Below are positions 1-12,620 of a DNA stretch of 64,000 nucleotides, piece by piece. A model generated the notes under the pieces. It did no database searches, was not told the DNA's origin, and saw only the letters and a list, made by a program, of their open reading frames with translations. Position numbers and translations under genes: made by a program. The stretch lies in NCBI GenBank assembly GCA_020091685.1, contig CM034601.1, forward strand, positions 6,222,429 to 6,286,428. The letters run 5' to 3'. The DNA is from Lutjanus erythropterus (lineage: Eukaryota > Chordata > Actinopteri > Lutjaniformes > Lutjanidae). The first letter of the stretch is position 1. Each line of letters opens with the position of its first letter.

Positions 1-1008
1 AACTTTTGACACTGAGCAGCACCCTCTAGTGGATGTCCTGCTTAGCATTCATGCTAACATAAAAAAAATCAATGAAGTATGTGAACAGAGGGTTACATAG
101 TTTAAAATTGATGTATCTATTTTTAGGGTAAATTCAAATTAAACACAACATATAAAAAATATTCAATATCACATGAACCTGCTGGAGCATTTGAAGATGT
201 TAATATGTTCAGCAGTCCTGTCAGACAGCACAGATGAGCGATCGATACTGAAAGCATTGCTCTCATCCATTCTGAAAACCATAAACAATTTCAGTGTTTT
301 ATAGAATGTCTCCAAAAAATAGCTCTTGTTTGTGTGATAATTATAGAATCCTGCAAATAACACAATGTAGAAATTATCATTTATTTGCAGAGAGAGCATT
401 AGCTTCCCTCCATGGACTCTTTTTTTTTCTATCGACCATTTATTGTATTTTTTGACAATACTCAGCACTGCTGGCAGACTGTGTTCATTGTGAGGAATAA
501 ATGCATCTTATTGTTATAGCTGCAATATTACTCTCTCTCTTTTTCTAAAATAATAAAAGACAATTTATTCTACACCATCACCCCGTATAGGTTAGAGTAT
601 CCTGCTGTATCCTGAACCTTTAGAGCAAATAAAACATTTGCTGTGAAGCCAGAAGTGAACTGGTGATGCTCCTCCTGGCCACAGAGCAACAGAGATGAAG
701 GGAAGCAATAAAAACAAAAGTACAACAACAGCTCCACATTCAGCACTCAAGATCCGGTCATTAACATGGGAGGCATCAATACGTTTCTTCTATGGTATTT
801 TTTTTTATTGCAGATTAGCTTTTCAGTCTTCTGTTTTTTTTTGTTGTTTTTTTTGGGCTTTATGGATTCTGCTCAGCTCAGCCTCTGGCTACGTGCAGTT
901 TCAAGGTAGACGGCTAATCAAGATGAGTGTCGGGGCAGGACTGAGATGAACCGAGTGGGAGGATGCACAGACAATACACTACCTGTCTGAGAAACAAAAT
1001 GATGAGTG
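1..1008. other. Unannotated AT-rich sequence
   Basis: I see no gene or recognisable repeat here. Short T-runs lie around 785-860. Open frames on both strands are short and show no family features. Confidence 0.5.
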
Positions 1009-1085
1009 TTAAAGGGCCACTTCACCCAAAAAAAGAGAAAAAAAACATACTTTTTCAGCCCAGCAGAGCCATTTCATTGACAAGG
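1009..1085 (+). repeat. TTAAAGGG-type MITE end (fragment)
   Basis: The segment begins TTAAAGGGCCACTTCACCC, the terminal signature shared by several short elements in this window (25476, 48933, 53903, 60205). No matching right end was found, so this is a left-end fragment. The family assignment is inferred from the terminus. Confidence 0.45.
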
Positions 1086-1167
1086 ATAAATAATAATAAT
1101 AAAAAAAACCATTTTGTATATGTTTCAGTGCATGCACTGCAAATATATTTCCTATGTTTAGCTTATT

Positions 1168-1940
1168 CTAGGTGTGGGTTGCACTAGAAAAGATTAATTT
1201 AATCCAAGAGGAAAAGCAGATTTAAAATTCAGCAGAGCTCTTTTACACAATTAAAATCTAATCTCAGTTTGTAGTAAATATAAATTCAGTGATATAAACC
1301 AAAATTAAACAGAGTTAAATCAATATGAAGATGCATGTTTACCCAAATAAATAAATAATAAATTTGAGTGGTAAGAACTAAACAAAACAAACAAAAAAAA
1401 CTTTATATTGTTTGCTAACTTGCTAAAAAGTGTTACATTGTTGCTAACATGCTAAAAAAGTCAACAAAATGTTTACTAGCTAGCTAATAAGTTGGTTAGC
1501 CTAGTTAGCCTACTCATGATGCTCGGCAGAGAAGCGCCAATTTTGTCCTTTGAGAAATTATCAACTGGAGTGAAAGAAAGAAGAGCAGCAGCTTAAAATT
1601 CTATTTGGTTGCGTTTGTCCTTTAACTTTGTTCGACATGCTTGATTCATTTTTTAGGTCCATCTCAAAAAGGCAGCCATTTTCAAAGTTTTTCAAACCAA
1701 CCCAAGTGTGTGTTTAAAGTTGATACTGGTTCACAGTTAAAGTTGGAGTTTAAAGTTTTGGTGCAACAGAATTCAACTTAATGTAGGTTTAGAGTAAAAA
1801 CTAAACTGAGGGTTATAGAGAAGTTAAAATTTAATCTTTCTCATTTTTAAGATTTAAAGTTTGGTGCAACGTAATTTACAGGTAAACCATGATTTAATCA
1901 GATTTTAAAATTCATCTTTGTTAGTGCAACCCAGTCTAGG
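1168..1940. mobile_element. 773-bp nonautonomous element with inverted ends and internal sub-repeats
   Basis: TGGGTTGCACTA at 1175-1186 is repeated as a perfect inverted copy at 1922-1933. Similarity continues inward (GAAAAGATTAATTT against ACAAAGATGAATTT after reverse complement) and CTAG lies just outside both. Inside, TTTAAAGTTTTGGTGCAAC (1749-1767) recurs with one base missing at 1853-1870. No coding capacity is seen. It looks like a nonautonomous DNA transposon; superfamily unknown, because no clear target-site duplication was found. Confidence 0.72.
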
Positions 1941-2409
1941 TTACAGTATCAGTTAAATTTTATGTCCTTAACCAGGTTTGTGCTGTGAAATGTGGGGTTT
2001 TATTAAACTGGATTTAATCAGCTGGTTTGAAGGAAAGAGACTCTGGATGCTCAGTGAGGAGCGGGGGAGCCATTATCCCCGTGTGATGCAGGTATGTGTG
2101 TATATCTCTCCTCTCAGTTGAGGTGAAAGCCTCATATTAACAGCTGGGGCAGGCAGCCAGGTGCCACATTTCAGCAGAGTAAACACAGAGTGAACATTTA
2201 AAAGCAATTTTTGTTAATTAGGAGAAAAAAAAAACAAATTTGGGAAAATTAAAAGCATCACCCAACAGAGCTATGAAGTGCCTCTTGTGAAACATTAGTA
2301 TTGCTAGATATTGTCAGAGGAAGTCAACTACTAATTTGCATTTTTTAAGACTTGATTGATGTTTGATAACTAAGTGTCACACAGCACATATTCGACAAAA
2401 AGAACCATA
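1941..2409. other. Unannotated sequence
   Basis: No gene or recognised repeat. A short A-run lies near 2223-2235. Confidence 0.45.
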
Positions 2410-2745
2410 ACACCGACCACTTAAAGTTACTCTAACATAACTTTCATATTTTGTTGATTTTGGAGGCCATTATGAACAAAAGCTGAAGAGTTTCCACCAC
2501 AATAACCACAAAATATAACATAAAAAATAAAATTACCTCTACACAATTATCCTCCCTCTTCCTTTTAAGTGGCTAATGTACAACAAACTGTAACTTCGCC
2601 TGGGAAAATGTAAACACAGGCTCATTTTATCTGATTTCATGGATAATCCAACCCAGTGGCAGCCAAGAAGAACAACTGTAGATCTTCTCACAGAAGGTCT
2701 TGTTTGCTCAGGTAGGTCATAAAGGTTTATCAGTGATAAACTGAG
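2410..2745 (+). repeat. Interspersed repeat, family C copy 1
   Basis: The 29 bases at 2440-2468 are identical to 54049-54077. Weaker similarity continues for about 250 bp (AATATAACAT and CCCAGT-GCA blocks in the same order). A third copy lies inverted at 29037-29365. Three dispersed copies within 64 kb define a repeat family. No coding capacity is seen. Confidence 0.65.
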
Positions 2746-4418
2746 CTTCATGATAAACTGTTTCATGAGTTAGTGAGATACAGATACGGTACATTCACTT
2801 CTGATATTGCTATTTGGGAGTTCCAATAACAATATATCATTAAATTGTTTGTTTTTTTAAGCATAAACACATGACAAGGGAAAGGGGCATGTCCACTCAT
2901 TAAAGGGATAGGCCCTTCACGCAAATGTTACGACATTCAGTTTTTAGTAAATGCATGCAGGGCTTCAGCTCTGTTTTAGTTGAAACCGTACAAGAACACT
3001 GACAGCACGCTGTCACTTAACGCAGTCACATCATTTGGGAATCTAGCTGTCAAAAGCGGAATTAAGTTGTTGAGGCAAATAAACTGAACCTCAAAACTCA
3101 TAATTCAGCTTTAAACACATTTAGCTGCTATGAAAAAAAAAGACGTCACGAATCCAAATGACTATTATTATCACTGCTGACAAAGGATTGCTAAGACAAC
3201 ACCTGCGCTGTCACTGATTGTTGTTATTAGTTTCCATATTGCATTATCCCTCAGAAAAAGTGCAGGTATCATACAGATATTTTCATTTGTGCGTAATATT
3301 AAATGCATTCGTTTTTTCCTTCTTCCACAACACTTACTCATGTATCAGGTCACAGATCTGAATCGAGTTCTTGAGGCTTGAAAAGATAAAAAATCATCAC
3401 TTTCTCTCCACACAGTGAGTGCAAAAACAGGCTGTACTTTCTTTATGCATTGATTCCTATTCTGTGCTTGAGCGTTCCTTCTTACACCCTAATATCTTAT
3501 TATCATGCGCTACGAGAGCCCTGACATCTCTTTTGTTAGAAAGGCAGAATCTGAATGAATCTGTGAAGGGTGCATTGCCAAATTAAGTCTAAAGATACGT
3601 GCGATTTTTTTTATTCTTATATATTCATGGATGTTTTTCAAATATACTCCTCTATTCTTCCATAGACTCAACGGCTCTGACTATACACTGATCAGTAATT
3701 CACTTTCCAACGAGTAAAAACACTTTTTTATGAGAAGCTGCGTGTGGGAAGAACATTGGAGAGTTTTTTGAGTGGTTGCATCATCCTCTATTTCACCCAC
3801 CTGAACCGAAAGCATGTTCCCCTGCTGATGTGATTCTGTCTCATACCCTCATCTTTCACTGTGTCAGCGACTTCTTTACAGGCTGGGGAGTAAAATGCAT
3901 AGACTATCTCGGGGACTTGTTGTGTGACATAAACAGAGCAACGACTGAAAACACACCGTGTTGTATTTTCAAGGCAAATTTACAGTCTTGTTTTTCTTTG
4001 AAGAGTGGGCCAAGGTTTGAGCTTTGATGGGGTATTTCACCATCTGCATTAAAATCTGTTCACCGTGGACTATAGGTGGCTACACAGCAGACTGTGAAGG
4101 AAAAGTCAAGGTTTTACATTTGACGTTGTTTAAAAAAAAAGTTTGTTTTTCAATAAATATTATTTTCAGAGCGTTTGTTATTTTAATTAATCTGCACAAA
4201 GAGCAAAGAGAAGCAATCTTGATAGCACCAATGAATTATTCAAGTGAGGTTTTTCATCATCAATTTCCAGAACTTCAAAGCCAGAGAGACTTATTTAAAG
4301 TATGAAAAAAAAAGCTTTTTTGATCAAGCACCAGCAACACATCTGGAATATTGGCTAAGACTCATCTATGATCAACAGTACTGACAGATTTTTGACTTTG
4401 CCGTGTATTCGCAGACAT
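2746..4418. other. Unannotated sequence with one possible repeat end
   Basis: No gene seen. TTAAAGGGATAG at 2900-2911 resembles the TTAAAGGG terminus of other elements here but has no detectable partner. An open frame at 3776-4027 has no recognisable features. Confidence 0.45.
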
Positions 4419-4660
4419 TTAAAGTTACAGTATGTAATACTAAAACTCAATCCCCGACTCTCAAGTGCAAACGTTGGCTCTAATTGGTCCTGCTTATATT
4501 ATTGAGCCCTATTCGCACGGTTGTCTGTGTTTCAGATTCAACTTTACACAGGATAATAAGGGTGGTATCGAGTGTGACATAACAGCCCATAAACTAGCTG
4601 TGTCATCTTTCAAGTGTTCTTTTTTTTGGACGTGCTCCATACCGCAGGTAGGAGAGAAAA
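4419..4660 (+). repeat. Possible TTAAAG-type MITE fragment
   Basis: TTAAAGTTACAGTATGTAAT at 4419-4438 resembles the ends of the elements at 28586 and 60205. There is no right terminus, so the call rests on the left end only and the right boundary is approximate. Confidence 0.35.
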
Positions 4661-5410
4661 AAAACTGAGAGAATTGCCAATTTTGCCTTTTTTTCCCCCA
4701 TTATTGAATTTGAAAGATTAATATTGAAATGGTCGTACCCCTACAGTATATGGAAAGTCTGTATTTAACTCGAATTTACCGACATTATCCCCTGAATATA
4801 ATGTCAAGGTTTGTGTCTAACATCAGCGTTGCAGCATCTGTTCTTCAGCAGCTACATTAATAATATATGCCAGAGTTGTTTTGTCCACTTACTGCATGTG
4901 TTAAGAGCATAAAGACATTTGCAGCTCATTTAGATGGAGTAACAAATGCTTTCTGGCTGCACTTGAATATGGCAAACTTTCGCGGCTTCTAACCTTCTCT
5001 GTCACCATCGCTCATTTTTAAAAGTCAATATAGCTGATCTCACAGCACAGCTGTTGACTCATCATATTATGAGCCGTGATCAAATTTTAAACATCTGTTT
5101 TCTGTTTTCAGACAACTGAAGATGTTTGAAAAATAATGAGCCCAAATCACAGAGGATCCCATTCCCATGGGACTAATATCATCACATGAATTTACTAGAA
5201 GTCAGCAGGTAATACCAGTCCAGTGCAAATAGGACTTTAGTGACTTATACAATAAATACATGTCCCCCTGCAGTGAGGACAAGTGTGATTGACACCAGTG
5301 TCTAGTTAATCAAATTCAAATGTGATTTCCAAGATCTGGGGATGTAAGTCCACAACTGGCCATCTATTTAAAGTAACATTCTCCTCTCCTTCCACTATCT
5401 TCATGTCATC

Positions 5411-5671
5411 AACCCGTTCTCATCCCAACTCATCCAATAGATTTGTAATGCCCCTCAGCGTTACATATTGACGCACAAGGTGCCCTTTAGCAGCTGTAGT
5501 CTGATTTGGTGCAGTTCGTTTAGAAAAAATCATGGCTTGTATTACAGCAAGTACATTACATTACATTACTTCACAAGACATAAGTGAAGCAAGTTGCAAA
5601 ACGAAAGGTGACATGAGGCGTGACAAATCAGTGTCAGTATTTGACGTCTTGGGAAGAAGAATGGACAGGTA
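5411..5671. mobile_element. Small MITE with imperfect terminal inverted repeats
   Basis: The left end reads CCGTTCTCATCCCAAC (5414-5429). The right end, reverse complemented, reads CCATTCTTCTTCCCAAG followed by ACGTCAA. The interior contains the partial motif TATTGACGCACAAGG. The structure and several internal words match a short element I remember as common in percomorph genomes. The element is about 260 bp and noncoding. Superfamily not determined. Confidence 0.6.
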
Positions 5672-7977
5672 TTACAGTTTTCAAACATAAGTGTTGCTAC
5701 GGGAAACAACAACAACCTCAGAACTGGCAAATGGCGAGTTATCCAAACCCTAACTTGGCGGCTAACTTCATGAACGTAACCAAGCTAGCAGCATTTACTT
5801 TTTGTGGGGGATATAAACATTTTAATGCCAAGGCTCACATTTCCACTAAAACAAGTTTTCTGACACTATTTTGCAGTTGCATCATCGCTGCATCCTGGGG
5901 TTTGCACCAATCAAAATGACTGCTATTGATTGTGACTCTTTTAAAGAAACAAGCCAGAGCTTTTCTTTTTCCTGATAGCAGAAGGATCACGTGTGCAGCC
6001 AGACCATTCTCCAGCACTGTGGAGATCTAGCTGTGTGAAACTACTGCTGACTGAACTACACAAACTAGCCCAGATTCAGCCTGAAATCAAAGAAAATCAG
6101 ATATGTCTGAAACTGTAAAACACCCCACACACCCACCCAAGTTTCACCTCATCAGCTGTGACTCATCCGTGAACTGGCCTCGAAATAGTTTATTGTGATG
6201 AACGCTTCACTGAAAAGTAACCCGGTCAGTTGTAGATAACTACTGCCATCATGCTTACACAAAAATTATTAACAGCCTTAATGGTCTTTCTGGAAAGCCA
6301 CCAGGTAAATGACAGAAATAAAAAACATGAATATCTCAGACACTGTACATAATCAGGTATACTATTGATTGAAGGGTTTTCAAATTGCTATTTTTCGGTT
6401 TGATTTTATTACATACAGACAGAGTACCTCCAGCTTATTACAAGTGCACTTAAGTTGCCATTATTGTGCAGGTATTCTATATCTGAACGTTTGCTGGCTG
6501 GGTATCGTATTGCATGAGTAGTCTTCATTATCAGATAACAATTGCTGGTAAATGGTAACAAATAGAGAGCCCGGTGAGTGGAGATGAGGCTAGATCAGAT
6601 ATAATAAAGTTACACAGGCCTCGTGCATTCATGACTGATTCAATTACAGCCTAATGTTCTAGATTACCCAGTCTGTGATCAAATAAAAAGAGGAACCACT
6701 TTCCAATAACAGTACACCTATAGTCCTGTAATTGCAATGCATTCACTGTGTCACTATAATTAAGCCTACATAGTTAGATGAGATGGCGTACAATGAGCAT
6801 CCTACATCCTGAGCAGCAGAGTAATGATACACTGTACCACTGCGTAAGTCATCCTTTTGTTCCCTCGATGTATGAGAGCAGAAATGAGAATCTTGCCAAT
6901 TTCCTAGACATTGTTCATGCAGCACGTGTCGGCCACGGACCCGTGCAGCCTTCAGTTGTGTAAATTCCCTGACTGATGGATGTGTGCATGTGTGCAAACG
7001 AAAATGAGAGTGAATTGTCGAATGTGCGCAGGAGTGCATCAAACCGTGCCACTGTCTACAGAGTACGGCATCCATAGATGGCTGCTGACGCTGATACAGG
7101 ATTATCCTCTGGTGGATTTCCACATTATACATCTCATCTGCTCCTGCAGAAGCCATATTGCACAATAGCAGGCTCAAGCTAAACAAACTGATTGCTCAAG
7201 CAGGGATCCCATAGGCCGGATAACCATCTCTTTATCTTGCAGTTTTTATTTCCCCTCCTCGCTCCGTGTGGAAAGACTTATTGGCTTTCAGGCATATTGA
7301 CATTTTTAACTATTGTGTCTTCAGTCAATAATTTGACATCTTCCTGAGCATAAGTATTTCAATCATGCCCACAAACGGTAAAGCAGTGGTGGGTAAAAAA
7401 GTATTCCAAGCTTTTATTTATTTATTTATTTTGGTAACTTGGAAGGCAGATACACATGCTGATGATGTTAGTAAAACTTAAAAGTTGTTCTGACAAACTT
7501 GTTTTTCAACAGTTACCTATGTTCACATCTAGCAGACATGGAGCAACATTAGCATTCATTTGGAGCGTTTTTTGTCCACCCTATGAAATGTGAATCCCAT
7601 ATTTACTTTGTTTTGGTCTCTACCGAGTGCTGAGAAAAATACCTGGTTTTCTAGCTGCTAAACACTCCACTATTATCATCAGCAACTTTGTTGGTCTGCT
7701 GTTTGGTACTTGGCAGGAAATGTGCAGAGTGTTAATTACAGTTTGAGCTGTGAAAACAGCTGCCTACTATAACTGGAAGTGAGGTTGATGAGAAACTGAA
7801 CTTAAACTGTAAAGTTGTGGGCCATTAAACCACAATATTGAGTTAAAGATGCTAAAACAGTCTTTAAAGCTGAAGAGAACTGAGGAGTTCACTAGACATC
7901 AGCAGTTGATACAAAATATTTACTACCATGAAATACATTATTATTTGATCATAATGATTAATTATTATCGTGAAACT
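5672..7977. other. Unannotated, mostly unique sequence
   Basis: No recognisable gene. The longest minus-strand frame (6743-7186) has an ATG about ten codons in and would give roughly 137 residues, but shows no domain, signal peptide or compositional feature, and other frames are open across it. A TTTA run occurs at about 7412-7433. Confidence 0.5.
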
Positions 7978-7978
7978 G

Positions 7979-8250
7979 TATTTAAAGGCGTAGGATTCAG
8001 TGGCATCTAGTGGCTGAGCTTGCAAACTGCAAACACTTTGTCTCACTCTCACTTCAAGGCTGTATCTGGATGCAGTGTTTGGTTTGTCTGTCCTGAGCTA
8101 CTGTAGAAACAGCTCTGTAGTTATGAACAGCTCATTCTAAGGTAATGAAAACACAACAATTCTTATTTTCAGGTGATTACACACTACTGTAAACTTACAT
8201 ATGAATATTATATTCCATTTTTGCTCTATTCCCCCAATAAATCCTGGTCA
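7979..8250 (+). mobile_element. MITE family H, copy 1
   Basis: Begins GTAGGATTCAGTGGCATCTA and ends near TAAATCCTGG, giving weak inverted ends. It shares GGCATC-AG-GTGAGC near the left end and the block TTCAGGTGATTA.ACAC followed by TATGAATATT near the right end with the copy at 19695-20480. Recognised from memory as a frequent teleost MITE. It abuts a TG microsatellite. Confidence 0.65.
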
Positions 8251-8257
8251 TATATAT

Positions 8258-8259
<2 letters not shown>

Positions 8260-8315
<56 letters not shown>
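8260..8315 (+). repeat. (GT)28 microsatellite
   Basis: Uninterrupted GT dinucleotides across 56 bases, directly after a TATATATAC stretch. A run this long and pure is expected to vary in length between individuals. Confidence 0.97.
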
Positions 8316-8317
<2 letters not shown>

Positions 8318-9224
8318 CTAAACAGCTATAAATAGTCATGAAAATAAAATAGCTGAGCAGCACAGTGCCACACTTCGTTAGCTGGTGCAGTGACTTCACA
8401 CCATGACGCCCTGCAGGGCTAAGGGATCTCTGTGACTGCCAGATTATTCATCTTGGTATACTGTTAAGACTTAACATGACTCAGGCATTTCAATTTCCAC
8501 ATGCCTTTCTAACACCTTTGATTAAGGTAGTTGAGGTTATGGAGCAAGTAGCCATATCCCAGGATGCACAGGGCAGAGTGCAAAGAGATAACACAGGTCA
8601 GAACAGCAGGTCACCAGTCTGTCTTCTCGCTTGTTAGTAAGACTTCTTGTTCTATTTCAAACACATGAACAAAAGAAATGAAACAAAGGAAAACACATAA
8701 CGACAGATACTATATTCTTAGTTATTATATTCCATCATCCCTTAAAATGTTGATGTTTTTGATGTAGTTGTTTCATTTGAACTTTTATTGTCTATTATAT
8801 TTGAGGAGCCCTTTGACAGGTGAAATATGTACCAGCCGAGCATTCAAAAATGGGTGCTACAGTCCAAATTCAAAATATTGGAACAAATTGTTTCCCCCGG
8901 CTCCAGACTCGAAGCTCAGACAGTTTGCCTGCAGGCTGCAGGAACACTGAACAGGAGCGCAAGACAAGCTCAACATTATATTTTGACAATGACAAGTGAC
9001 AACAAGTCCTGGAGTGTAGGTTGTTCAGCTGTTTATAAATGTCAGTTGTAAAGCTGACCCACTATCTTGCCCACTTGTAGGAAAGTACACACTGTGGAGT
9101 TAAAGTTCAGTGACTGCCAGCTTTACTGCTTTCAAGACCAAATTAACTTTTTCCTCAATTTAACCGTTATAAACATCAACTCCTTCTAAAAGATTAGTAA
9201 TGATTTCTTACGACTCATAAACAG
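8316..9224. other. Unannotated sequence
   Basis: No gene or recognised repeat apart from short low-complexity words. Confidence 0.45.
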
Positions 9225-9797
9225 TAGGGGTGTGAGATAAAAATCAATCCTCTTAAATATCATGAATCTTGTTTTTTAATGACTCCTGAATCTATTTTTT
9301 CCTGATATAATTAACTAGCGCTTAGTCTGTTAGCTTGATGCTAACACATAATTGGAATTCCTAATCAGAGAAATTACCATACAATGACAGATCCATTTTA
9401 CTTCACATGCTTAACAAAACCAAACTATTAGCTGCTGACAACACAACTGTTTCTCTGTCTTCGACGCTCCACACTGAACAGCTACAGTAACCTCAAAGGG
9501 TCAAAACTCACATATGTGCTGCATCCACTTTTCAGGAGCTCTATTCATTTTGGCCTAAATGCATATCTATCATCTTATTTATTATTCTTATAGCACCAGC
9601 TTGATGAGCACAAACAGCCAAATGCAGCAGTTTGCTTCAATATTAAAAATCTTTAAAGGTGAATAATTCAACTTTTGCCGTGGTTTAGTGTTATAAAAGC
9701 AAACAGAAATCACAACAAATAATATTGAATTGTAATACCCGGAGAACTGCAATGCGTACCAAATCAGCACCCAAGTATCGTGATGGTATCAAAACAG
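9225..9797 (+). mobile_element. Degenerate hAT-like nonautonomous element
   Basis: TAGGGGTGTGAGATAA at 9225-9240 resembles hAT MITE ends of the TAGGGGTGTAACGAT type. CACCCAAGTATCGTGATGGT (9768-9787) resembles the subterminal sequence of the same class. The extreme right end is not intact. Assignment is by recalled consensus. Confidence 0.45.
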
Positions 9798-11810
9798 GAA
9801 TAATAAACATATATAATAAACATGTAATAATAAACATGAAATAAACTAACAAAAATTAGAACACCAGAATAGTAATAGAATTGTAGCGTTATTGTTGGAG
9901 AAGCGAGTATTTCACTCAGCATGTTTCCTTATCTGCTGACATATCATAGTCATTTCATATTTTAATACAGTAAATATATTACATATTTCTAGTTTAACAT
10001 TGTTTTTAAATGTAGTTATATTTTAACATTTGTTTGATGTAATAAAACTGATTATTAAAACATCCAAATCAGCAGAATTCCACCAGAATACCTCTGAGGC
10101 GTGCAAAGGAACTGAGGGAGAACATTCAAACCCCTGAAGAGAGAACTGACAATCAAAACTTCATCTCAGACAAAACAGTATGTACATACTAAGTGTCCAC
10201 ACAATACCAATCAAACAGCCTGTTATGAGATGAATCACACCAGTGTCCATATGACTTAATTAGCCACCTACAGAATGTATATGTAATACACAAAGCACTC
10301 ACTCTGCCGCCATGTATGCAAAGACGTGACAGGCATCATAAGGTGCATTTCGAGTGCTGAAATGCAAATCGAATTCGTATCTTCTAAAACAAATGCATTC
10401 ACGTAGACACCTGCTCAGATGTTGCTACTTGATTACAAGTGTCTGGAGGGAAGAAAAATGTGCATCATGTTTTGTTTGGAAACCATACGGTATTCTCCTG
10501 GGAAATAGCGGAAAGCATTTGTCACTTTTTATTTAGTTTTTTTTTCTGACAAAATTCTCTATTGTGAAATGTCAGACAGTGAACGCAGCATAGTTCCTTT
10601 TTGGCCTTTTGTAAGATTAAGGCAGAATGAATCTTCATCCATCAGTATTTAAGTTGATAAGAAGGAAATAAATGAGTTGGAATCACAGACATGGGGCGTC
10701 ATTTAAGGTGCATTAGCAAGATATGCCGACTTTAAAAACTTAAATCACACAGTGGGATACAAACCAAGATAGCAGGCATTCTCCTGCAGCGAGAATTGAA
10801 AGCCAGCTGCTTTGCTCAAATTCTCTGCCACGTTATCCAAAACCTAACCATGTGCATCCACACCAACTGTAACTGCAACAACAGAATCACTCCAGAACGG
10901 AGCAAGGTGAAAAGACAATGCAAATTAGCGCTGGCCATTAACAGCCTGTGTGACATTCCCGACAAGACGCCGTGAATCTGTCAAATCTGACAGACAAGAC
11001 ATCAGCCGTGGGACGGAGGGAGTAACGACGGTGGGGAGGAGGAACAGTGTTACGCTTCAACTGCTTTCACTGTTAACTATTTCCTGAGTGCCTTGGTGGT
11101 TGTTTGCAGTGATGGCAGATGTTGAAAGCAGGAGGATAATATTTAGCCGTCCTTGTGGAGGCCTTTTTGTTGCCTCTTCTTCTTCATTCAAATTTCTAAA
11201 AATATATCCGTCAGATACATTTGCAGTCTAAGACTCGAGTAAAACTGTGTCACCAAATGTCACCATCCCTTTGTGCAAAAATAATCACTCATACATGATT
11301 AATTACTCAGACTCGTACACAATCTCACACAGCACACACAGCCTTTTTCACAGCAGTCATTTTAACTCATCATAATAGGGAAAACACGGGTGATACTATA
11401 ATAACATTAACAATGGCTCTGCTCTATTCAAGTGTCCTGTTAAGCCATGAGCATGTGACAGTGAGCCAGCATGCACAATACCACGACATCATTATTCTTT
11501 TATTTATACCTGCGCTACAGTGACAAGTCAACATGTCCTCAGTGAAAAATGCTTGTTGACTGGAATGTCCTGGTGTTCCCTTTGCTCTGGTATTTCAGTG
11601 AATTACGTCAAGTCAGCATTTCACTTTTCTCATCGAAGCAAAGTGAAGACTGTATTGTTAATTTTAACAAAATAGCCCAATGTAAAGCTCTTTCATTTTT
11701 GTTAACACAGAAGTACTTTTTCTCAGTAACCTAACAAGCCTCTATTTAATGGCAGTAATCCTGTACAGCCCTTAATTTAATTCTAAGTTAAAACAAGTCG
11801 ATAATGAGTT
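9798..11810. other. Unique sequence, possible cis-regulatory block near 10.9 kb
   Basis: No gene or repeat recognised. The segment 10870-11010 contains a perfect octamer ATGCAAAT (10918-10925) and the near-palindrome TGTCAAATCTGACAG (10979-10993), which resembles paired MEIS/PREP-type TGACAG sites. Such words also occur by chance, so no regulatory call is made. Confidence 0.4.
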
Positions 11811-11930
11811 TTGGTTTCACACAGGACATGAACTGCAGTCTCCTGGGTGAAGGTCTGGGTATGTTTGACTCTTCCATACACCCCGACCTCCTCTCTATGC
11901 TGACTTTGTCGCTCTTAATTAAGCACTAAA
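11811..11930 (+). repeat. Interspersed repeat, family J fragment 1
   Basis: TGGTTTCACACAGGACA and CTCCTGGGTGAAGGTCTG followed by CCCCGACCTCC. The same word order occurs inverted at 45403-45665, and the first block recurs on the plus strand at 60830-61140. Confidence 0.65.
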
Positions 11931-12519
11931 GCCACTAGAGACTGCTGCCTAACAGTAAATTTAAATATGAGTCATAATAAGTTGTTTGCACAGACGACTT
12001 ATACATTTTTGTTTGATTCTTTCTTTCTTTGTGCTGGGGCAAAATTGAAAAAGTTATAATTCAACGATTAAGTGGTACTATTAACTTAAAGTTTTACCAA
12101 CTAATAATATTTTATTGAAATAAATTATTTTTTCTTCTTTTCTTCTTTAGATAATCTTTGAATCCTTAGAATCCTCAAAAACTCTTGAATAAACTCATTA
12201 AACAGAATAATGATTAGCAATTTAATATTTTTCAATTGCAACCAATCAATATTCAACCAGCCTAATACGGATAAATCAGGTTCACAGCTTAAAGTGAACA
12301 ATCATTGAAACGCAAATTTTGGGGCTTTCTAAAACTCAAAGATCCAAGTTTATCTAATCAAGAAAAGTTAATTATTGACAAAAGATTACAGGTTTCAAAA
12401 CTTTCAAAAATGTCAAAAGTTAAGAGTTTGAGTTTGATTAAAACCTGTGTTCCTTAATGAGGCTTCACAGTGGCATAAAACAGTGATTTGATCAAGCCTC
12501 TGGAAGTACTGTTCACAAT
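11931..12519. other. Unannotated AT-rich sequence
   Basis: No gene or recognised repeat. Confidence 0.45.
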
Positions 12520-12620
12520 ACATTCATTTAGCTGGAGCTTTTACCCAAAGCGAATTACAGTAAGTGTGGATACATCCCCAAAACTGCAGGAATCACTTAA
12601 GTACATCAGCTTCATTAAAT
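12520..12620 (+). repeat. ATTTAGC-GC-CTTTTA-CCAAAGC repeat, copy 1
   Basis: CATTTAGCTGGAGCTTTTAC followed by CCAAAGCGAATTACAGTAAG is a diverged copy of a very common fish interspersed repeat. A second copy lies at 44706-44780. The class of this repeat is not known to me. Confidence 0.65.

Noticed and set aside
1410-1520. Clustered GCTAAC/GCTAGC words
   Set aside because: Low-complexity word clustering inside the 1168-1940 element; no regular period.
6743-7186. Minus-strand frame of about 137 residues from its first ATG
   Set aside because: No recognisable features, and plus-strand frames are open over the same stretch. Kept only as unannotated sequence.
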